A stretch of DNA of 41,059 nucleotides from Solirubrobacteraceae bacterium (GTDB lineage: Bacteria > Actinomycetota > Thermoleophilia > Solirubrobacterales > Solirubrobacteraceae): positions 1-41,059 of the forward strand of contig JAICYC010000022.1 in NCBI GenBank assembly GCA_025934395.1, given 5' to 3'. Positions 9,950-18,654 of this stretch are shown here, in pieces; position 1 is the first letter of the stretch, and every line of letters starts with the position of its first letter. Made by a program: the position numbers and the translations under genes. The notes under the pieces are model-generated. The model made no database searches, was not told the origin of the DNA, and saw only the letters and a program-made list of their open reading frames with translations.

Positions 9950-11215
9950 GTGGCCGCCCCGGAGGCACCGCACTCCCCCCGCGTGGACCTCGGCTCGCTC
10001 GAGTTCTGGGGCCGGCCGGCCGAGGAGCGCGATGCGAGCTTCGCCGAGCTGCGCCGCGACTCGCCGCTGTCCCGGCACGAGCCGCCCGAGGACATCCTGG
10101 GGCTGGCAGACCAGGAGCTCCACCGCTACTGGGCGATCGTCCGCCACGAGGACATCAGGCGCATCTCCCGCGACCCGCAGACCTTCTGCTCCGGCGAGGG
10201 CACCCAGTTCGGCGACGCGCCGCCCGAGATCCTCGAGGCCTCGCAATCGTTCCTCGCGATGGACGCGCCGCGCCACACGAAGCTGCGCGGCCTGGTCTCG
10301 GCGGCCTTCACCCCACGCCAGGTGGCGCGGATCGAGGAGGGCATCCGCCTCAACGCCAAGCGGATCGTCGAGGAGGCCGCGCCCACGGGCGGCGGGGACT
10401 TCGTCGAGATGGTCGCCAGGCGCCTGCCGCTCGTGACGATCTCGGACATGATCGGGGTGCCCGAGCCCGACCGGGAGCGGATCGTCGCCGCCGCGGACAT
10501 GCTCGTGTCGGTCGCCGATCCCGAGGTGTTCGGCGAGCGCCAGCCGCTCGAGCTCCTCGGGGAAGCGCTGTGGACGCTCACGCAGTTCGCCACCGAGCTC
10601 GCCGCCCACCGGGAGCAGAGGCCTGGCGAGGACCTCATGACCGCGTTGGTGCAGGCCGAGGTGGACGGCGAGCGGCTCACCCACGCGGAGATCGCAGCGT
10701 TCTTCGTGCTGCTGTCGGTCGCCGGCAACGACACCACGCGCCACACCACCTCGCACGCGATGCGCGCCCTCACCGTCAACCCCCACCAGCGCGCGATCCT
10801 GATCGACGACCTCGAAGCCCGGCTCCCCGCCGCGGTGGAGGAGTTCGTGCGCTGGGCCTCGCCGGTGCTCACGTTCCGGCGCACCGTCACGCGCGAGGTC
10901 GAGCTCCACGGCGAGCAGCTGGTGCCCGGCGAACGCGTCGTGCTCTTCTACCACTCCGGCAACCGCGACGAGCGCGCGTTCGAGGAGCCGTGGCGCTTCG
11001 ACGTCACGCGCGAGCCGAACCGCCACCTCGGCTTCGGGGGCGGCGGTCCCCACTACTGCCTCGGCGCCTCGCTCGCTCGCACCCAGCTGCGCTCGATCTT
11101 CTACGAGCTGCTGCGCGTGATCCCCGACATCGAGGCCGAGCCGCCCGAGATGCTGCGCAGCGCGTTCATCCACGGCGTGAAGCGCATGCAGGTCAGCTTC
11201 ACCGCTCGCGGGTAG
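9950..11215 (+). CDS. cytochrome P450, CYP125/CYP142-like
   Basis: Soluble 421-residue bacterial P450. Visible hallmarks are the I-helix AGNDTTRH, the K-helix ExxR (EEFVRW), FRRTVTREVELHG, the NRDERAFEEPWRFDVTREPNRHLGFGGG stretch and the heme loop FGGGGPHYCLGASLAR with the Cys ligand. PRHTKLRGLVSAAFTPRQV and the heme-loop form resemble CYP124/125/142, which oxidise terminal methyls of sterol side chains or branched lipids. Substrate inference stops at 'hydrophobic, branched'. The GTG at 9950 gives VAAPEAPHSPRVDLGSLEFW. An upstream in-frame ATG would add a Pro/Arg-rich, non-P450 leader, so I rejected it. No ferredoxin or reductase gene is adjacent. Confidence 0.93.
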   Translation: MAAPEAPHSPRVDLGSLEFWGRPAEERDASFAELRRDSPLSRHEPPEDILGLADQELHRYWAIVRHEDIRRISRDPQTFCSGEGTQFGDAPPEILEASQSFLAMDAPRHTKLRGLVSAAFTPRQVARIEEGIRLNAKRIVEEAAPTGGGDFVEMVARRLPLVTISDMIGVPEPDRERIVAAADMLVSVADPEVFGERQPLELLGEALWTLTQFATELAAHREQRPGEDLMTALVQAEVDGERLTHAEIAAFFVLLSVAGNDTTRHTTSHAMRALTVNPHQRAILIDDLEARLPAAVEEFVRWASPVLTFRRTVTREVELHGEQLVPGERVVLFYHSGNRDERAFEEPWRFDVTREPNRHLGFGGGGPHYCLGASLARTQLRSIFYELLRVIPDIEAEPPEMLRSAFIHGVKRMQVSFTARG

Positions 11216-11241
11216 GCTCCTGGCGTGGGGGATCCGCACCG

Positions 11242-11565
11242 ATGAGCCGCGTGGTCGGCGCGCTGCGCCTGCCGCACCTGCTCGGGATCGGCCTCGTGGT
11301 GGCCGTGCTCGGCGGCGGCATCCCCAGCAACTGGTTCGGGCTCGCGAGCTCGAAGATCACCGAGGTGGAGCGCCTGCAGTCGTGCATGGCGCGCCACAAA
11401 GTCGAGCTCGCCACGCTCGTCACGAGCCTCGGCGACCCGCACTCGCTGCTCGCGAAGACGCCCAGGCAGCGCGCCCACGAGGTTCGCGCCGCCGAGCGCC
11501 GCGGCCGCCTCCAGCGGCGCGAGGCGCACGCGATCGAGGCGTGCGCGCGCACGGTCGCGCGATGA
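11242..11565 (+). CDS. small membrane-anchored or exported protein, unknown
   Basis: 107 residues with one N-terminal hydrophobic segment (LPHLLGIGLVVAVLGGGI, residues 11-28). A mainly helical, Arg/Glu-rich region with two Cys (SCMARHK near 47 and EACARTVAR at the C terminus) follows. No family is recognised. The ATG at 11242 overlaps the TGA of a six-codon reading frame that starts with GTG at 11225 (see findings). Coding status rests on frame continuity, the signal-like N terminus and the fit between neighbours. The opposite strand is also open here, so caution is due. Confidence 0.55.
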   Translation: MSRVVGALRLPHLLGIGLVVAVLGGGIPSNWFGLASSKITEVERLQSCMARHKVELATLVTSLGDPHSLLAKTPRQRAHEVRAAERRGRLQRREAHAIEACARTVAR

Positions 11566-11654
11566 CCGGCGAAACGCTCACCGGCGCGACCAACGCAGGC
11601 TTCTCCGGGTGCGGTGGATCGACTGTGTCGTTCCCCGCGCGCCCCGGCTGACGC

Positions 11655-12653
11655 TCAGGCGGGCGCCTCCAGCATCCTCTCCAGTCGCTCGAGGGCCACG
11701 GGCGCGCCCATCGCGACGACCACGTCGAGCGCCTGGAGCGCGGTGTCACCGGGTGGCTGGGGCTGGAACACCGAGCCGCGCCGCAGGCCCACGATCGTCA
11801 GGCCGCCCCTCACCGCGCCGATCGTGCTGCCCACGCCCGCGCTGCGATCGGCGACCTCGATCTCCTCGATCCGATACTGGGCGTCCACGTCGAGCACACC
11901 GCTCAGCTGGCGATGCAGCGCGAGGCGCGCCATCTCGGTGCCGCTGGACTTGTAGGGGGAGATGACCCGGTCGGCACCGGCGCGCTTGAGCTTCTTCTCG
12001 GTGTCCTCCACCGCCGCGCGCGCCACGATCGTGATGTCCGCGCGCAGCTCGCGCGCTGTCAGCGTGATGAACACGTTGTTCGCATCGGAGTCCGCGCACG
12101 CCATGATCGACTGCGCACGGGCGACGCCCGCGGACCGCAGCACCGCGTCGTCGGTCGCGTCGCCTTCGATGAACGACAGCCCCAGTGCCTCGGCCCCTTC
12201 GCGATGGTTGGCGTCGGTGTCGACCACCACGCAGCGGGCCTCGGCGGCGACGAGGTCGCGGGCCACCTGGCGACCCACGCGGCCGAACCCGCACACGATG
12301 TGGTGGCCGGAGAGCGAGTCGATCGTGTGCTGCATCCGACGAGATCTCAGCAGGTCGGAAAGATGGCCTGCCACGAACAGGTCCGCGACGACCGCGAGCG
12401 CGTAGAACAGCACGCCCACTCCGACCAGCACGAGCGCGACCTGGATGACCTGTCCGCCGGTGGTGTGCGGCTGCGGGAACCCGCCCACGGTCGCTGCCGT
12501 GTCGAGCGCCCACCGGAACCCGTACCAGAAGCCCACGCCCTCGCTGCTCTCCAGGCCCAGCGCGCCCAGCACGAGCAGCACGAGCACGAACATGCCCACG
12601 AGCGCGATCCGCCGGGCGTAGCGCTCCAGTTCGCGGCGTGCTGCGCTCGGCAT
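11655..12653 (-). CDS. two-helix K+ channel with cytoplasmic RCK (TrkA-N/TrkA-C) domains
   Basis: About 332 residues. The order is helix 1 (IALVGMFVLVLLVLGALGL), pore loop DTAATVGGFPQP, helix 2 (VIQVALVLVGVGVLFYALAVVADLFVAG), RCK_N Rossmann domain with HIVCGFGRVGRQVA (GxGxxG), then an RCK_C regulatory domain (IEEIEVADRSAGVGSTIG). The architecture matches MthK/Kch-like ligand-gated channels. The selectivity filter reads TVGGF instead of TVGYG; ion preference is therefore uncertain. Start choice is open: ATG at 12653 (used), 12677 or 12734. The last would overlap the divergent SRPBCC gene, and none has a clear Shine-Dalgarno. Confidence 0.9.
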   Translation of the reverse strand: MPSAARRELERYARRIALVGMFVLVLLVLGALGLESSEGVGFWYGFRWALDTAATVGGFPQPHTTGGQVIQVALVLVGVGVLFYALAVVADLFVAGHLSDLLRSRRMQHTIDSLSGHHIVCGFGRVGRQVARDLVAAEARCVVVDTDANHREGAEALGLSFIEGDATDDAVLRSAGVARAQSIMACADSDANNVFITLTARELRADITIVARAAVEDTEKKLKRAGADRVISPYKSSGTEMARLALHRQLSGVLDVDAQYRIEEIEVADRSAGVGSTIGAVRGGLTIVGLRRGSVFQPQPPGDTALQALDVVVAMGAPVALERLERMLEAPA

Positions 12654-12722
12654 CGCCGCATCATCGCCTACGCCCATGCTGGACCCGGCGCGCGCTGCGG
12701 CGTAGGATCGCAGCGACGCTGC

Positions 12723-13169
12723 ATGGCGATCCACGGCGAAGCCACCACCACGATCGACCGCCCCATCGCGGACGTGTTCGCGATCGCTGCCGACGTCGAG
12801 GGCTCCCCGCGCTGGCAGCCGGAGATCAAGGACGTGGAGGTGCTCGAACGCGACGCGGACGGGCGCCAGGTGCTCGTCCGCACGCTCACCAACGGCGGCG
12901 TGCGCGACCTCAAGGCCGACCTCGAGTTCAGCTACGAGGAGCCCACCGGGATCAGCTGGCGCCAGTCCAAGGGCGACCTGAAGTCGATCGACGGCTCTTG
13001 GGAGTTCGAGGACCTCGGCGACGGCACCACGCGCGCCACCTACGAGATGACCGTCGACCTCGGCCGCGTGCTGGGCACGCTGATCCGCGGCCCGATGGTC
13101 GCGCTCCTGCGCAGGCAGATCGTCGAGTCGATGCCGGGGAAGCTGAAGGGCTACATGGAGGAGGGCTGA
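12723..13169 (+). CDS. SRPBCC-family (START/polyketide cyclase-like) protein
   Basis: 148 residues with the helix-grip pattern of the START/Bet v1 superfamily. A beta-strand opening GEATTTIDRPIADVFAIAADVEGSPRWQPEIKDVEVLE is followed by a central sheet (GISWRQSKGDLKSIDGSWEFEDL) and a long C-terminal helix (RRQIVESMPGKLKGYMEEG). Such proteins bind hydrophobic ligands; no substrate can be inferred. TAGGAT at 12703-12708 lies 14 bases before the ATG, giving at most a short leader. The gene is divergent from the K+ channel gene, and its stop lies one base from that of the convergent subtilase. Confidence 0.82.
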   Translation: MAIHGEATTTIDRPIADVFAIAADVEGSPRWQPEIKDVEVLERDADGRQVLVRTLTNGGVRDLKADLEFSYEEPTGISWRQSKGDLKSIDGSWEFEDLGDGTTRATYEMTVDLGRVLGTLIRGPMVALLRRQIVESMPGKLKGYMEEG

Positions 13170-13170
13170 C

Positions 13171-16100
13171 TCACGGCACTTTCGCCGTGACCGCCTGCCC
13201 CACGTTGCCCGCCTCGTCGACCGCCTGCAGCAGCAGCGTCCGCGATCCTTCGGGGAGCGTCACTTCGCCCGAGAACGCGCTGCCGCCCGCGGCGGGCGTG
13301 AGCCCGAGGCTCGTCGCTCTGCCGTTGACCTTCGTCACGTAGCGCGCCGGCGTCCCGCACGGCCCGTCGTCGCCCGGCGCGGTGAACCGGATGCTGTAGT
13401 GCCCGCCGCCGAGCGCGGTCAGGCTGAGCCCTTCCGGCGCGTCGGGGGGCGTGCCATCGTGGTTGTAGTTGCCGCTGTCCTGCTGGTCGTGCCGGAACGT
13501 GGGCCATTGCGACTGGCACGCGGGCGCTTCGGTCTGCCACTGGAACAGCCACCCTTCGCGGGTGATGTCGGCCATCCGCCCGTCCAGCGCGAACGTCGCG
13601 GGTGCGTAGAGCCAGCCGCCCGTCTGCTTGGGGAACCCCGGCGCGTCGAGGCCGGTCACGCCGTCGTAGGCGTGCAGCTGGCCGAGCCCGGTGCCGACGA
13701 CGATCTGGTTCTCCGGCAGCGTCGGGTCGACCTTGGCGATGTCGTCGGAGGACAGCAGCTGGTAGTCGTCGGTGACCGTCGGGAACGCCGGCAGCGACAG
13801 CCCGGTTTCGCCGTCGAAGGCCCCGATCAGGTGGTTGTAGGGGAAGTTCTGCCCCACCAGCAGCAGGTTCGCGGCCTGGCTCAGCGACAGCTCGTACTTG
13901 ACGACCGCGGGGCGTCCCGCGCCGAGCACGTCGCCGACCGACGCCGACTCGAACAGGTTGATCGCGCCGCTGCGGTCGGTGGCGTCGGAGGCGGCGCCGT
14001 AGGCCTCGGGGCCCGCCTGCTGGATCGTTCGCACCAGCTTGCCTTCGGTGCTGAGCTCCTCGAGCGCGCCACCGGTGCTCGACGCGACGATCACCTTCTG
14101 TCCGCCGATCGTCGCGATCGCGGCATCCTGGCCGGGCCCGATCAGCGGCAGCGTGCTCTGGATGATCCCCGGCATCTGCGCGGGCCAGCCCGGCATGATC
14201 TTGCCGGTCGCACCGTTGATCGCGTACAGGCGCCCGCTCGACCCCGCCGCCGACGCGGTCACGCCGGCGAAGGACAGCGTTTCGCTGTTCAGCGGCCCGG
14301 CGCCGTAGACCTCGTTGCTGGCGACCACGATGTCGTCGTGGCCGTCTCCGTTCAGGTCGCCGATCGCGGCGTCGTTGATCGACTCCGCCACCATCGCGCG
14401 GCCGGCCGCGGCTTCGGTCGGGTCGACGAGCTGGACGGGGAACCCCTTCACGGGCGTGCCGTTGCCGTGCCAGGCGTACAGGTGCCCGTCGAGGCTCGGC
14501 TCGACGATGTCGGGCGGCTTGCCGATGCCTTCGAGGTGCGCGAGCGAGGGCGCGGCGAAGAAGCCGCACTTGGGGTGGCTGTTGCCGTTCTCGAGCGCCG
14601 GGCCGCAGAACGCGGGGTTCTCAGCGACGGGGAAGCCCGTGACGGGTTTGCCGTTGGCGTGCCACGCGTAGATGTGGACCCCCGCGGCGACGATCACCTC
14701 GGGGGCGCCGGTGGCGGTGAAGCTCGCGATCAGCGGCCCGCGCGGCGGCTCGCGGGGGATCCCCAGGGCGGCAAGCCCCGGCGATCCGCTGTGACCGAGG
14801 GCGGACTGCTGGCTGCCGGTGGACACCGGCCAGCCTTTGAGCTCGGTGCCGTTGGGGAGATAGGCGTGCACCTGCCCGTCCTCGGTGGGGACAACCAGCT
14901 CCTGCACGTTGTTGCTCGTCAGCGCCGCGTAGCGCAGCGCCGATTCGCCGCCCGATCCGACCCGCTTGGGCGCCCCGTTCACGAGCGTCGGGTCGGTGAA
15001 CGTGCTGAACACACGGCGGTCGATGCCCGTGAGCGGGATCGCCTGTCCGTTGACCTCGAGCTGCACCGTGAATTCGTGCTGGAACGGGTTGGGCTCGCCC
15101 GCCGCGAACGTGGGCCCGCCTGCGTCCGGCGGCACGACGTAGGTGGCGAGCGCTTTGCGCACCGCTTCCAGGTCGATCGACCCGAAGTCGGTCACGGTCC
15201 CGTTCGATTCGCCTTCGCCTGCGGTGGTCCACGAGGACGGCGCCTGCCCCGCTCCCCACATGAGCTTCCAGTGCAGGTGTTGGCCCGCGGCGAACCGCGC
15301 TCGCGCGCGCCCGGTGATCTCGACGCTCGACCCCGTGAGCGGCGCGTACCAGTCGGGCGAGTCGATCGCCGCCTCCGGCGGGATGTCGCCGCTCATCACC
15401 GCGCCCACGGCCGCGCCGACGTTCGCGCGCCCCCAGCCGAAGTGCGTCGTCCACTGCTGATCGGGCGGCAGCGTCGGGTCCGCGCCGGGGTCGGGCACGC
15501 CCGCGCCGGTCGTGTTGCCCGTCAGGACGCGTTCGGCCGTCTGCTCGAGCAGCTCGCGCGTCTCGTCGGGCGTCAGCGCGACCCCGCGGTCCAGGCCCGC
15601 GCTCACCACCAGGCCGGCCGCGCCCGAGGCCTTGCTCGTGTTGACCGAGCCGGTCGGCCCCTGCATCGCGATCGAGCTCTTGCCGCCGTACTGGGTCGTG
15701 TTCGCGCCGCGGAAGAACGTGCTCACGGGCAGGTTGGACCCGAGGCAGGACTGCAGGCCTGCGGTGCCGCACAGCTTCTCCGCTTCCACCCACTGGCTCG
15801 CTTCTTCGCCGAGTCCTTCGGTGTCGGTCACGGTGCCCTGGATCAGCATCGCGTGGCCGTAGTCGGCGGGGTAGTTGTGGTCGGCCGTGTTGAGGTCGTC
15901 GCCGGAGTAGGTCTGCACGACGCCGTGGTCGTATGCGTACTGCGAGGCCGCTTCGGCGAATGCGGAGTGATAGAGGCTGCCGTTCGCACCCTCGAGCACC
16001 TTCGCGCCGTTGTCGGTCGCGTAGACCATCCCGAGCGCGAAGTCGTTGGCGTCGGAGACGAACGTGTCCCACGTCCGGATCGGCATGATCTGGCAATCGG

Positions 16101-17034
16101 GGCACACCCCGATCGAGCCTTCGCCGTCGTTGCCCTGTTCCGCCGCGTCGGCCGCGCGCCCGGTCCCGTGGTGGAACGCCGCGAAGTAGCTCGACAGGTC
16201 GGCGGGTTCGTTGTTGTTGTCGAAGAAGTTCCACCCCGCGATGTCGTTCGCGTACCCGTTGCCGTCGTTGTCGGAGTGCGAGCCGCTCGCGCACTGCACG
16301 ACGAGGTGGCTGGTCTCGTCGATCTGGCAGTCGCCGAAGGCGTGGATCAGGTCCTGCGCGGTGATCAGCCCGCCGGGGCCCGCGCGGCCCGCGTAGGACA
16401 GGCTCACGCGCGGGTCCTGCGCGAAGTCTTCGACGTTCACGATGCCGTCGCCGTTGCAGTCGTAGGCCCCGCACGAGCTCCCGTCCGCGCGCTCCGGGTA
16501 TGGCAGCTCGCCCGTGTTGAGGTGGATCTGGCGGCGCAGGCCGCGGTTGCCCCAGTCGATGCCGTCGTCGAGGATCGCGATCACCACGTCACGACGCCCG
16601 CGCTCCGCCTTCCACGCGCCCGATGCGTTGAACCCGGCGACCATCGGCTTGCCCGCGTGCGGGCCCACCGTGTAGATCGCGTTCGGCGTGAGCTGCGAGG
16701 GGAAGCCGAACAGGTCGAAGCGCTCGGAGTAGAAGTTCGACGAGCGCCGTTCAGGGGGCTGCTGCGTGTCGGGCTCGGCCTGGTCGTAGTCGGGGTCGTT
16801 CGGCGTGTCTTCGCGCTGCACGCTGCCCGCCGAGAACTGCTCTTCGGTTTCCTGCGAGCACGGGCTTTCGAACCCACCGCAGGACGCCGCGCTGGCCTGC
16901 GCCGGTGCACCCGAGGAGAGCAGCGCACCGGGAACGCCCGCGAGCGCGCACACGCCCGCGAGCGTCAGCACCGCGCACACCCCGCGCACACGGCCGGCCC
17001 CGGCAATTTCCCTGCCCCCATGCCCCACGGGCAC
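13171..17034 (-). CDS. secreted subtilisin-family (S8) protease with C-terminal beta-propeller
   Basis: 1287 residues starting with a signal peptide (VCAVLTLAGVCALAGVPG, cleavage probably near ASA at about 48). The triad is Asp156 in AILDDGID, His289 in FHHGTG and Ser467 in NTSKAS, with the oxyanion Asn351 in EGANGSL. The serine box deviates from the usual GTSMAAP. A DxNxDGxVNxxD Ca loop sits at 192-203, and SDNDGNGYANDIAGWNF at about 254 is a normal subtilase segment. After about residue 540 come Ig-like strands and repeated GQVHAY / HIYAWHANGKPVTGFPV / HLYAWHGNGTPVKGFPV units with AIGDLNGDGHDDIVVAS. This is an FG-GAP/PQQ-like propeller. An FN3-like end follows. GTG start. Probably an extracellular protease with a substrate-binding propeller. 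Confidence 0.93.
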   Translation of the reverse strand: MPVGHGGREIAGAGRVRGVCAVLTLAGVCALAGVPGALLSSGAPAQASAASCGGFESPCSQETEEQFSAGSVQREDTPNDPDYDQAEPDTQQPPERRSSNFYSERFDLFGFPSQLTPNAIYTVGPHAGKPMVAGFNASGAWKAERGRRDVVIAILDDGIDWGNRGLRRQIHLNTGELPYPERADGSSCGAYDCNGDGIVNVEDFAQDPRVSLSYAGRAGPGGLITAQDLIHAFGDCQIDETSHLVVQCASGSHSDNDGNGYANDIAGWNFFDNNNEPADLSSYFAAFHHGTGRAADAAEQGNDGEGSIGVCPDCQIMPIRTWDTFVSDANDFALGMVYATDNGAKVLEGANGSLYHSAFAEAASQYAYDHGVVQTYSGDDLNTADHNYPADYGHAMLIQGTVTDTEGLGEEASQWVEAEKLCGTAGLQSCLGSNLPVSTFFRGANTTQYGGKSSIAMQGPTGSVNTSKASGAAGLVVSAGLDRGVALTPDETRELLEQTAERVLTGNTTGAGVPDPGADPTLPPDQQWTTHFGWGRANVGAAVGAVMSGDIPPEAAIDSPDWYAPLTGSSVEITGRARARFAAGQHLHWKLMWGAGQAPSSWTTAGEGESNGTVTDFGSIDLEAVRKALATYVVPPDAGGPTFAAGEPNPFQHEFTVQLEVNGQAIPLTGIDRRVFSTFTDPTLVNGAPKRVGSGGESALRYAALTSNNVQELVVPTEDGQVHAYLPNGTELKGWPVSTGSQQSALGHSGSPGLAALGIPREPPRGPLIASFTATGAPEVIVAAGVHIYAWHANGKPVTGFPVAENPAFCGPALENGNSHPKCGFFAAPSLAHLEGIGKPPDIVEPSLDGHLYAWHGNGTPVKGFPVQLVDPTEAAAGRAMVAESINDAAIGDLNGDGHDDIVVASNEVYGAGPLNSETLSFAGVTASAAGSSGRLYAINGATGKIMPGWPAQMPGIIQSTLPLIGPGQDAAIATIGGQKVIVASSTGGALEELSTEGKLVRTIQQAGPEAYGAASDATDRSGAINLFESASVGDVLGAGRPAVVKYELSLSQAANLLLVGQNFPYNHLIGAFDGETGLSLPAFPTVTDDYQLLSSDDIAKVDPTLPENQIVVGTGLGQLHAYDGVTGLDAPGFPKQTGGWLYAPATFALDGRMADITREGWLFQWQTEAPACQSQWPTFRHDQQDSGNYNHDGTPPDAPEGLSLTALGGGHYSIRFTAPGDDGPCGTPARYVTKVNGRATSLGLTPAAGGSAFSGEVTLPEGSRTLLLQAVDEAGNVGQAVTAKVP

Positions 17035-17139
17035 TCTCTACCCGCGCCCGCGCATCGGAAACACGGCCGATCGGACGGCTCAAATCGGGCGGCCACCGCG
17101 GCGCCCCGGCCCGGCGGGCGCCGGCGGCGTGGCCGGCGG

Positions 17140-17145
17140 TACGGT
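17140..17145 (+). promoter_or_regulatory. -10 box of exonuclease III gene
   Basis: TACGGT ends six bases before the GTG at 17152, consistent with a leaderless transcript and with choosing 17152 over the GTG six bases later. Confidence 0.45.
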
Positions 17146-17151
17146 GCGCGT

Positions 17152-18015
17152 GTGCGCGTGGCGACCTGGAACGTGAACTCGCTCAGGCAGCGCATGCCCC
17201 GGTTCCTGCCGTGGCTCGACGAGCGCAGGCCGGACGTGGTCTGCCTGCAGGAGACGAAGCTCGCCGACGGCGCGTTCGACGCGCTGCTCGGCGATGAGCT
17301 CTCCTCGCGCGGGTACGAGGCGGTGCGGCACGGGGAGGGTCAGTGGAACGGCGTGGCGATCCTCTCACGGGTCGGCTGCGGGGATCCCGTGCTCGGCTTC
17401 GACGGCGCGCCGGGTTTCCCGCACGCGGAGGCACGGGCCGCCTCGGCGACGTGCGCGGGCGTGCGGGTCCACTGCCTGTACGTGCCCAACGGGCGGGAGC
17501 CGGGCTCGGAGCACTACCGCTACAAGCTCGCGTGGCTGGCGGCGCTGCGCGAGGTGCTCGCCGCGGGCCCCCGCGACGTGGTGGTGTGCGGCGACGCGAA
17601 CATCGCGCCCACCGACGCGGACGTGTTCGACCCCGCCGCGTACGTGGGCGAGACGCACGTCACGCCGCCCGAGCGCGCAGCTCTCGGCGAGCTGCTCGCG
17701 CTCGGCCTGCACGACGTGGTCCGCGAGCGCTGGCCGCACGATCGCGTGTTCACCTACTGGGACTACCGCGCGGGGATGTTCCACAAGGACCTCGGCATGC
17801 GCATCGACCTCGTGCTCGCCGGCGATCCCGTGGCACAGCGTGTGCGCGCGGCATGGGTGGACCGACAGGCGCGCAAGGGGAGCAAACCGAGCGATCACGC
17901 GCCCGTGATCGTCGACCTCGACGAGGCGCCCGACGGCGACATCGGGCCGGTCGTGCCGCCGCCGTCGGCTCCCGCAGCCGCGCCCGGAACCGTCAAGCTC
18001 CCCCAGGCACGCTGA
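17152..18015 (+). CDS. xth: exodeoxyribonuclease III / AP endonuclease
   Basis: 287 residues of the exonuclease-endonuclease-phosphatase fold, acting in base-excision repair at abasic sites. Metal and catalytic blocks are present: TWNVNSLRQR near the start, VVCLQETK with the metal-binding Glu, CGDANIAPTDADV, TYWDYRAGMFHKDLGMRIDLVLA, and SDHAPVIVDL with the Asp-His pair. The last roughly 30 residues (Pro/Ala-rich, after VDLDEAPDG) extend beyond the fold. The GTG at 17152 gives VRVATWNVNSL, the standard beginning. It is divergent from the subtilase gene and convergent with a VOC gene, separated by a strong hairpin. Confidence 0.94.
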   Translation: MRVATWNVNSLRQRMPRFLPWLDERRPDVVCLQETKLADGAFDALLGDELSSRGYEAVRHGEGQWNGVAILSRVGCGDPVLGFDGAPGFPHAEARAASATCAGVRVHCLYVPNGREPGSEHYRYKLAWLAALREVLAAGPRDVVVCGDANIAPTDADVFDPAAYVGETHVTPPERAALGELLALGLHDVVRERWPHDRVFTYWDYRAGMFHKDLGMRIDLVLAGDPVAQRVRAAWVDRQARKGSKPSDHAPVIVDLDEAPDGDIGPVVPPPSAPAAAPGTVKLPQAR

Positions 18016-18016
18016 T

Positions 18017-18053
18017 GCGGAGGGCGAGGCGCGAAGGCGCCCCCGCCCTCCGC
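18017..18053. terminator. bidirectional hairpin between xth and VOC gene
   Basis: Perfect 10-base inverted repeat (GCGGAGGGCG / CGCCCTCCGC) with a nested GGCGC/GCGCC stem in the loop. It lies between two convergent stop codons, so it can terminate both transcripts. Confidence 0.7.
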
Positions 18054-18066
18054 GGGGGCGCGAGGG

Positions 18067-18465
18067 CTACTCGCTGAGCTCGACGACCAGCAGGCTGTTG
18101 CCGTCCTGGTCGCGCAGGAACACCATCGGCGGGACGGGGTCGCCCATCCGCGAGACCTCGGCGTCGACGTCGACGCCCTGCGCCTGCAGCTCCGCGTGGA
18201 GCGCGTCGATGTCTTCGGTGGAGAACGCGATGCGGGTCTGCACGCCGACCGGTTCGCCGGGCCGCGGAGGCACGATCGCGACGGTGGTGTCCGCGCCGGG
18301 AGGCGCGACTTCGATCCAGCGCATCTCTTCGCCCATGGGGACGTCGGCGCGCTTCTCGAAGCCGAGCTTCTCGGTGTAGAAGGCGATCGCGGCGTCCTGG
18401 TCGCTCACCGGGACGATCACGGTGGAGACGTGCTTGATGCGCGTGCTGGTGCTCGTGTCAGCCAT
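18067..18465 (-). CDS. VOC-family (glyoxalase/dioxygenase fold) protein
   Basis: 132 residues with two beta-alpha-beta-beta-beta modules. The first is KHVSTVIVPVSDQDAAIAFYTEKLGFEKRADVPMG and the second IAFSTEDIDALHAELQAQGVDV, ending in VFLRDQDGNSLLVVE. The final Glu of the LVVE strand is the usual metal ligand; the expected first His is present in KHVS. It is probably a small-molecule lyase, isomerase or binding protein; substrate unknown. The ATG at 18465 has AGGAGGAT five bases upstream, which settles the start against the longer in-frame reading to 18525. Confidence 0.88.
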   Translation of the reverse strand: MADTSTSTRIKHVSTVIVPVSDQDAAIAFYTEKLGFEKRADVPMGEEMRWIEVAPPGADTTVAIVPPRPGEPVGVQTRIAFSTEDIDALHAELQAQGVDVDAEVSRMGDPVPPMVFLRDQDGNSLLVVELSE

Positions 18466-18625
18466 CTTCGATCCTCCTGTGGGGGGTCGGGTGATCTCGT
18501 GTGCAACTGAGACCGGCGGGGTCACCGAGACTCATCGCTCGGGAACGGAGAAACCGGCGCGGACGGGACACTGGGCGGGGGCGCGGGACCGACGATGCGC
18601 CGGAGCGGGACGGACGTGTGAGGAA

Positions 18626-18648
18626 GGGCCGCGCTCAGCGCGCGGCCC
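18626..18648 (-). terminator. hairpin terminator of secreted Cys protein gene
   Basis: Nine-base perfect stem (GGGCCGCGC / GCGCGGCCC) with a five-base loop, just downstream of the stop at 18655. On the minus strand the following bases are TTCCTC, a weak pyrimidine run. Confidence 0.65.
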
Positions 18649-18654
18649 CGCCCC

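Noticed and set aside
11562-11651. 29-codon frame starting on the stop of the small membrane protein (ATGA)
   Set aside because: Too short, no Shine-Dalgarno or composition signal beyond chance; noted only as a coupled possibility.
16420-16460. Dockerin/cellulosome role for the subtilase Ca loop
   Set aside because: A single DxNxDGxVNxxD loop inside the catalytic domain; a dockerin needs two, and no cohesin is seen.
13399-17100. Very long plus-strand open frame opposite the subtilase
   Set aside because: It is the antisense shadow of a high-GC gene with strong third-position bias; the minus frame has signal peptide, triad and repeats. Only its end (from 17152) is real, as exonuclease III.
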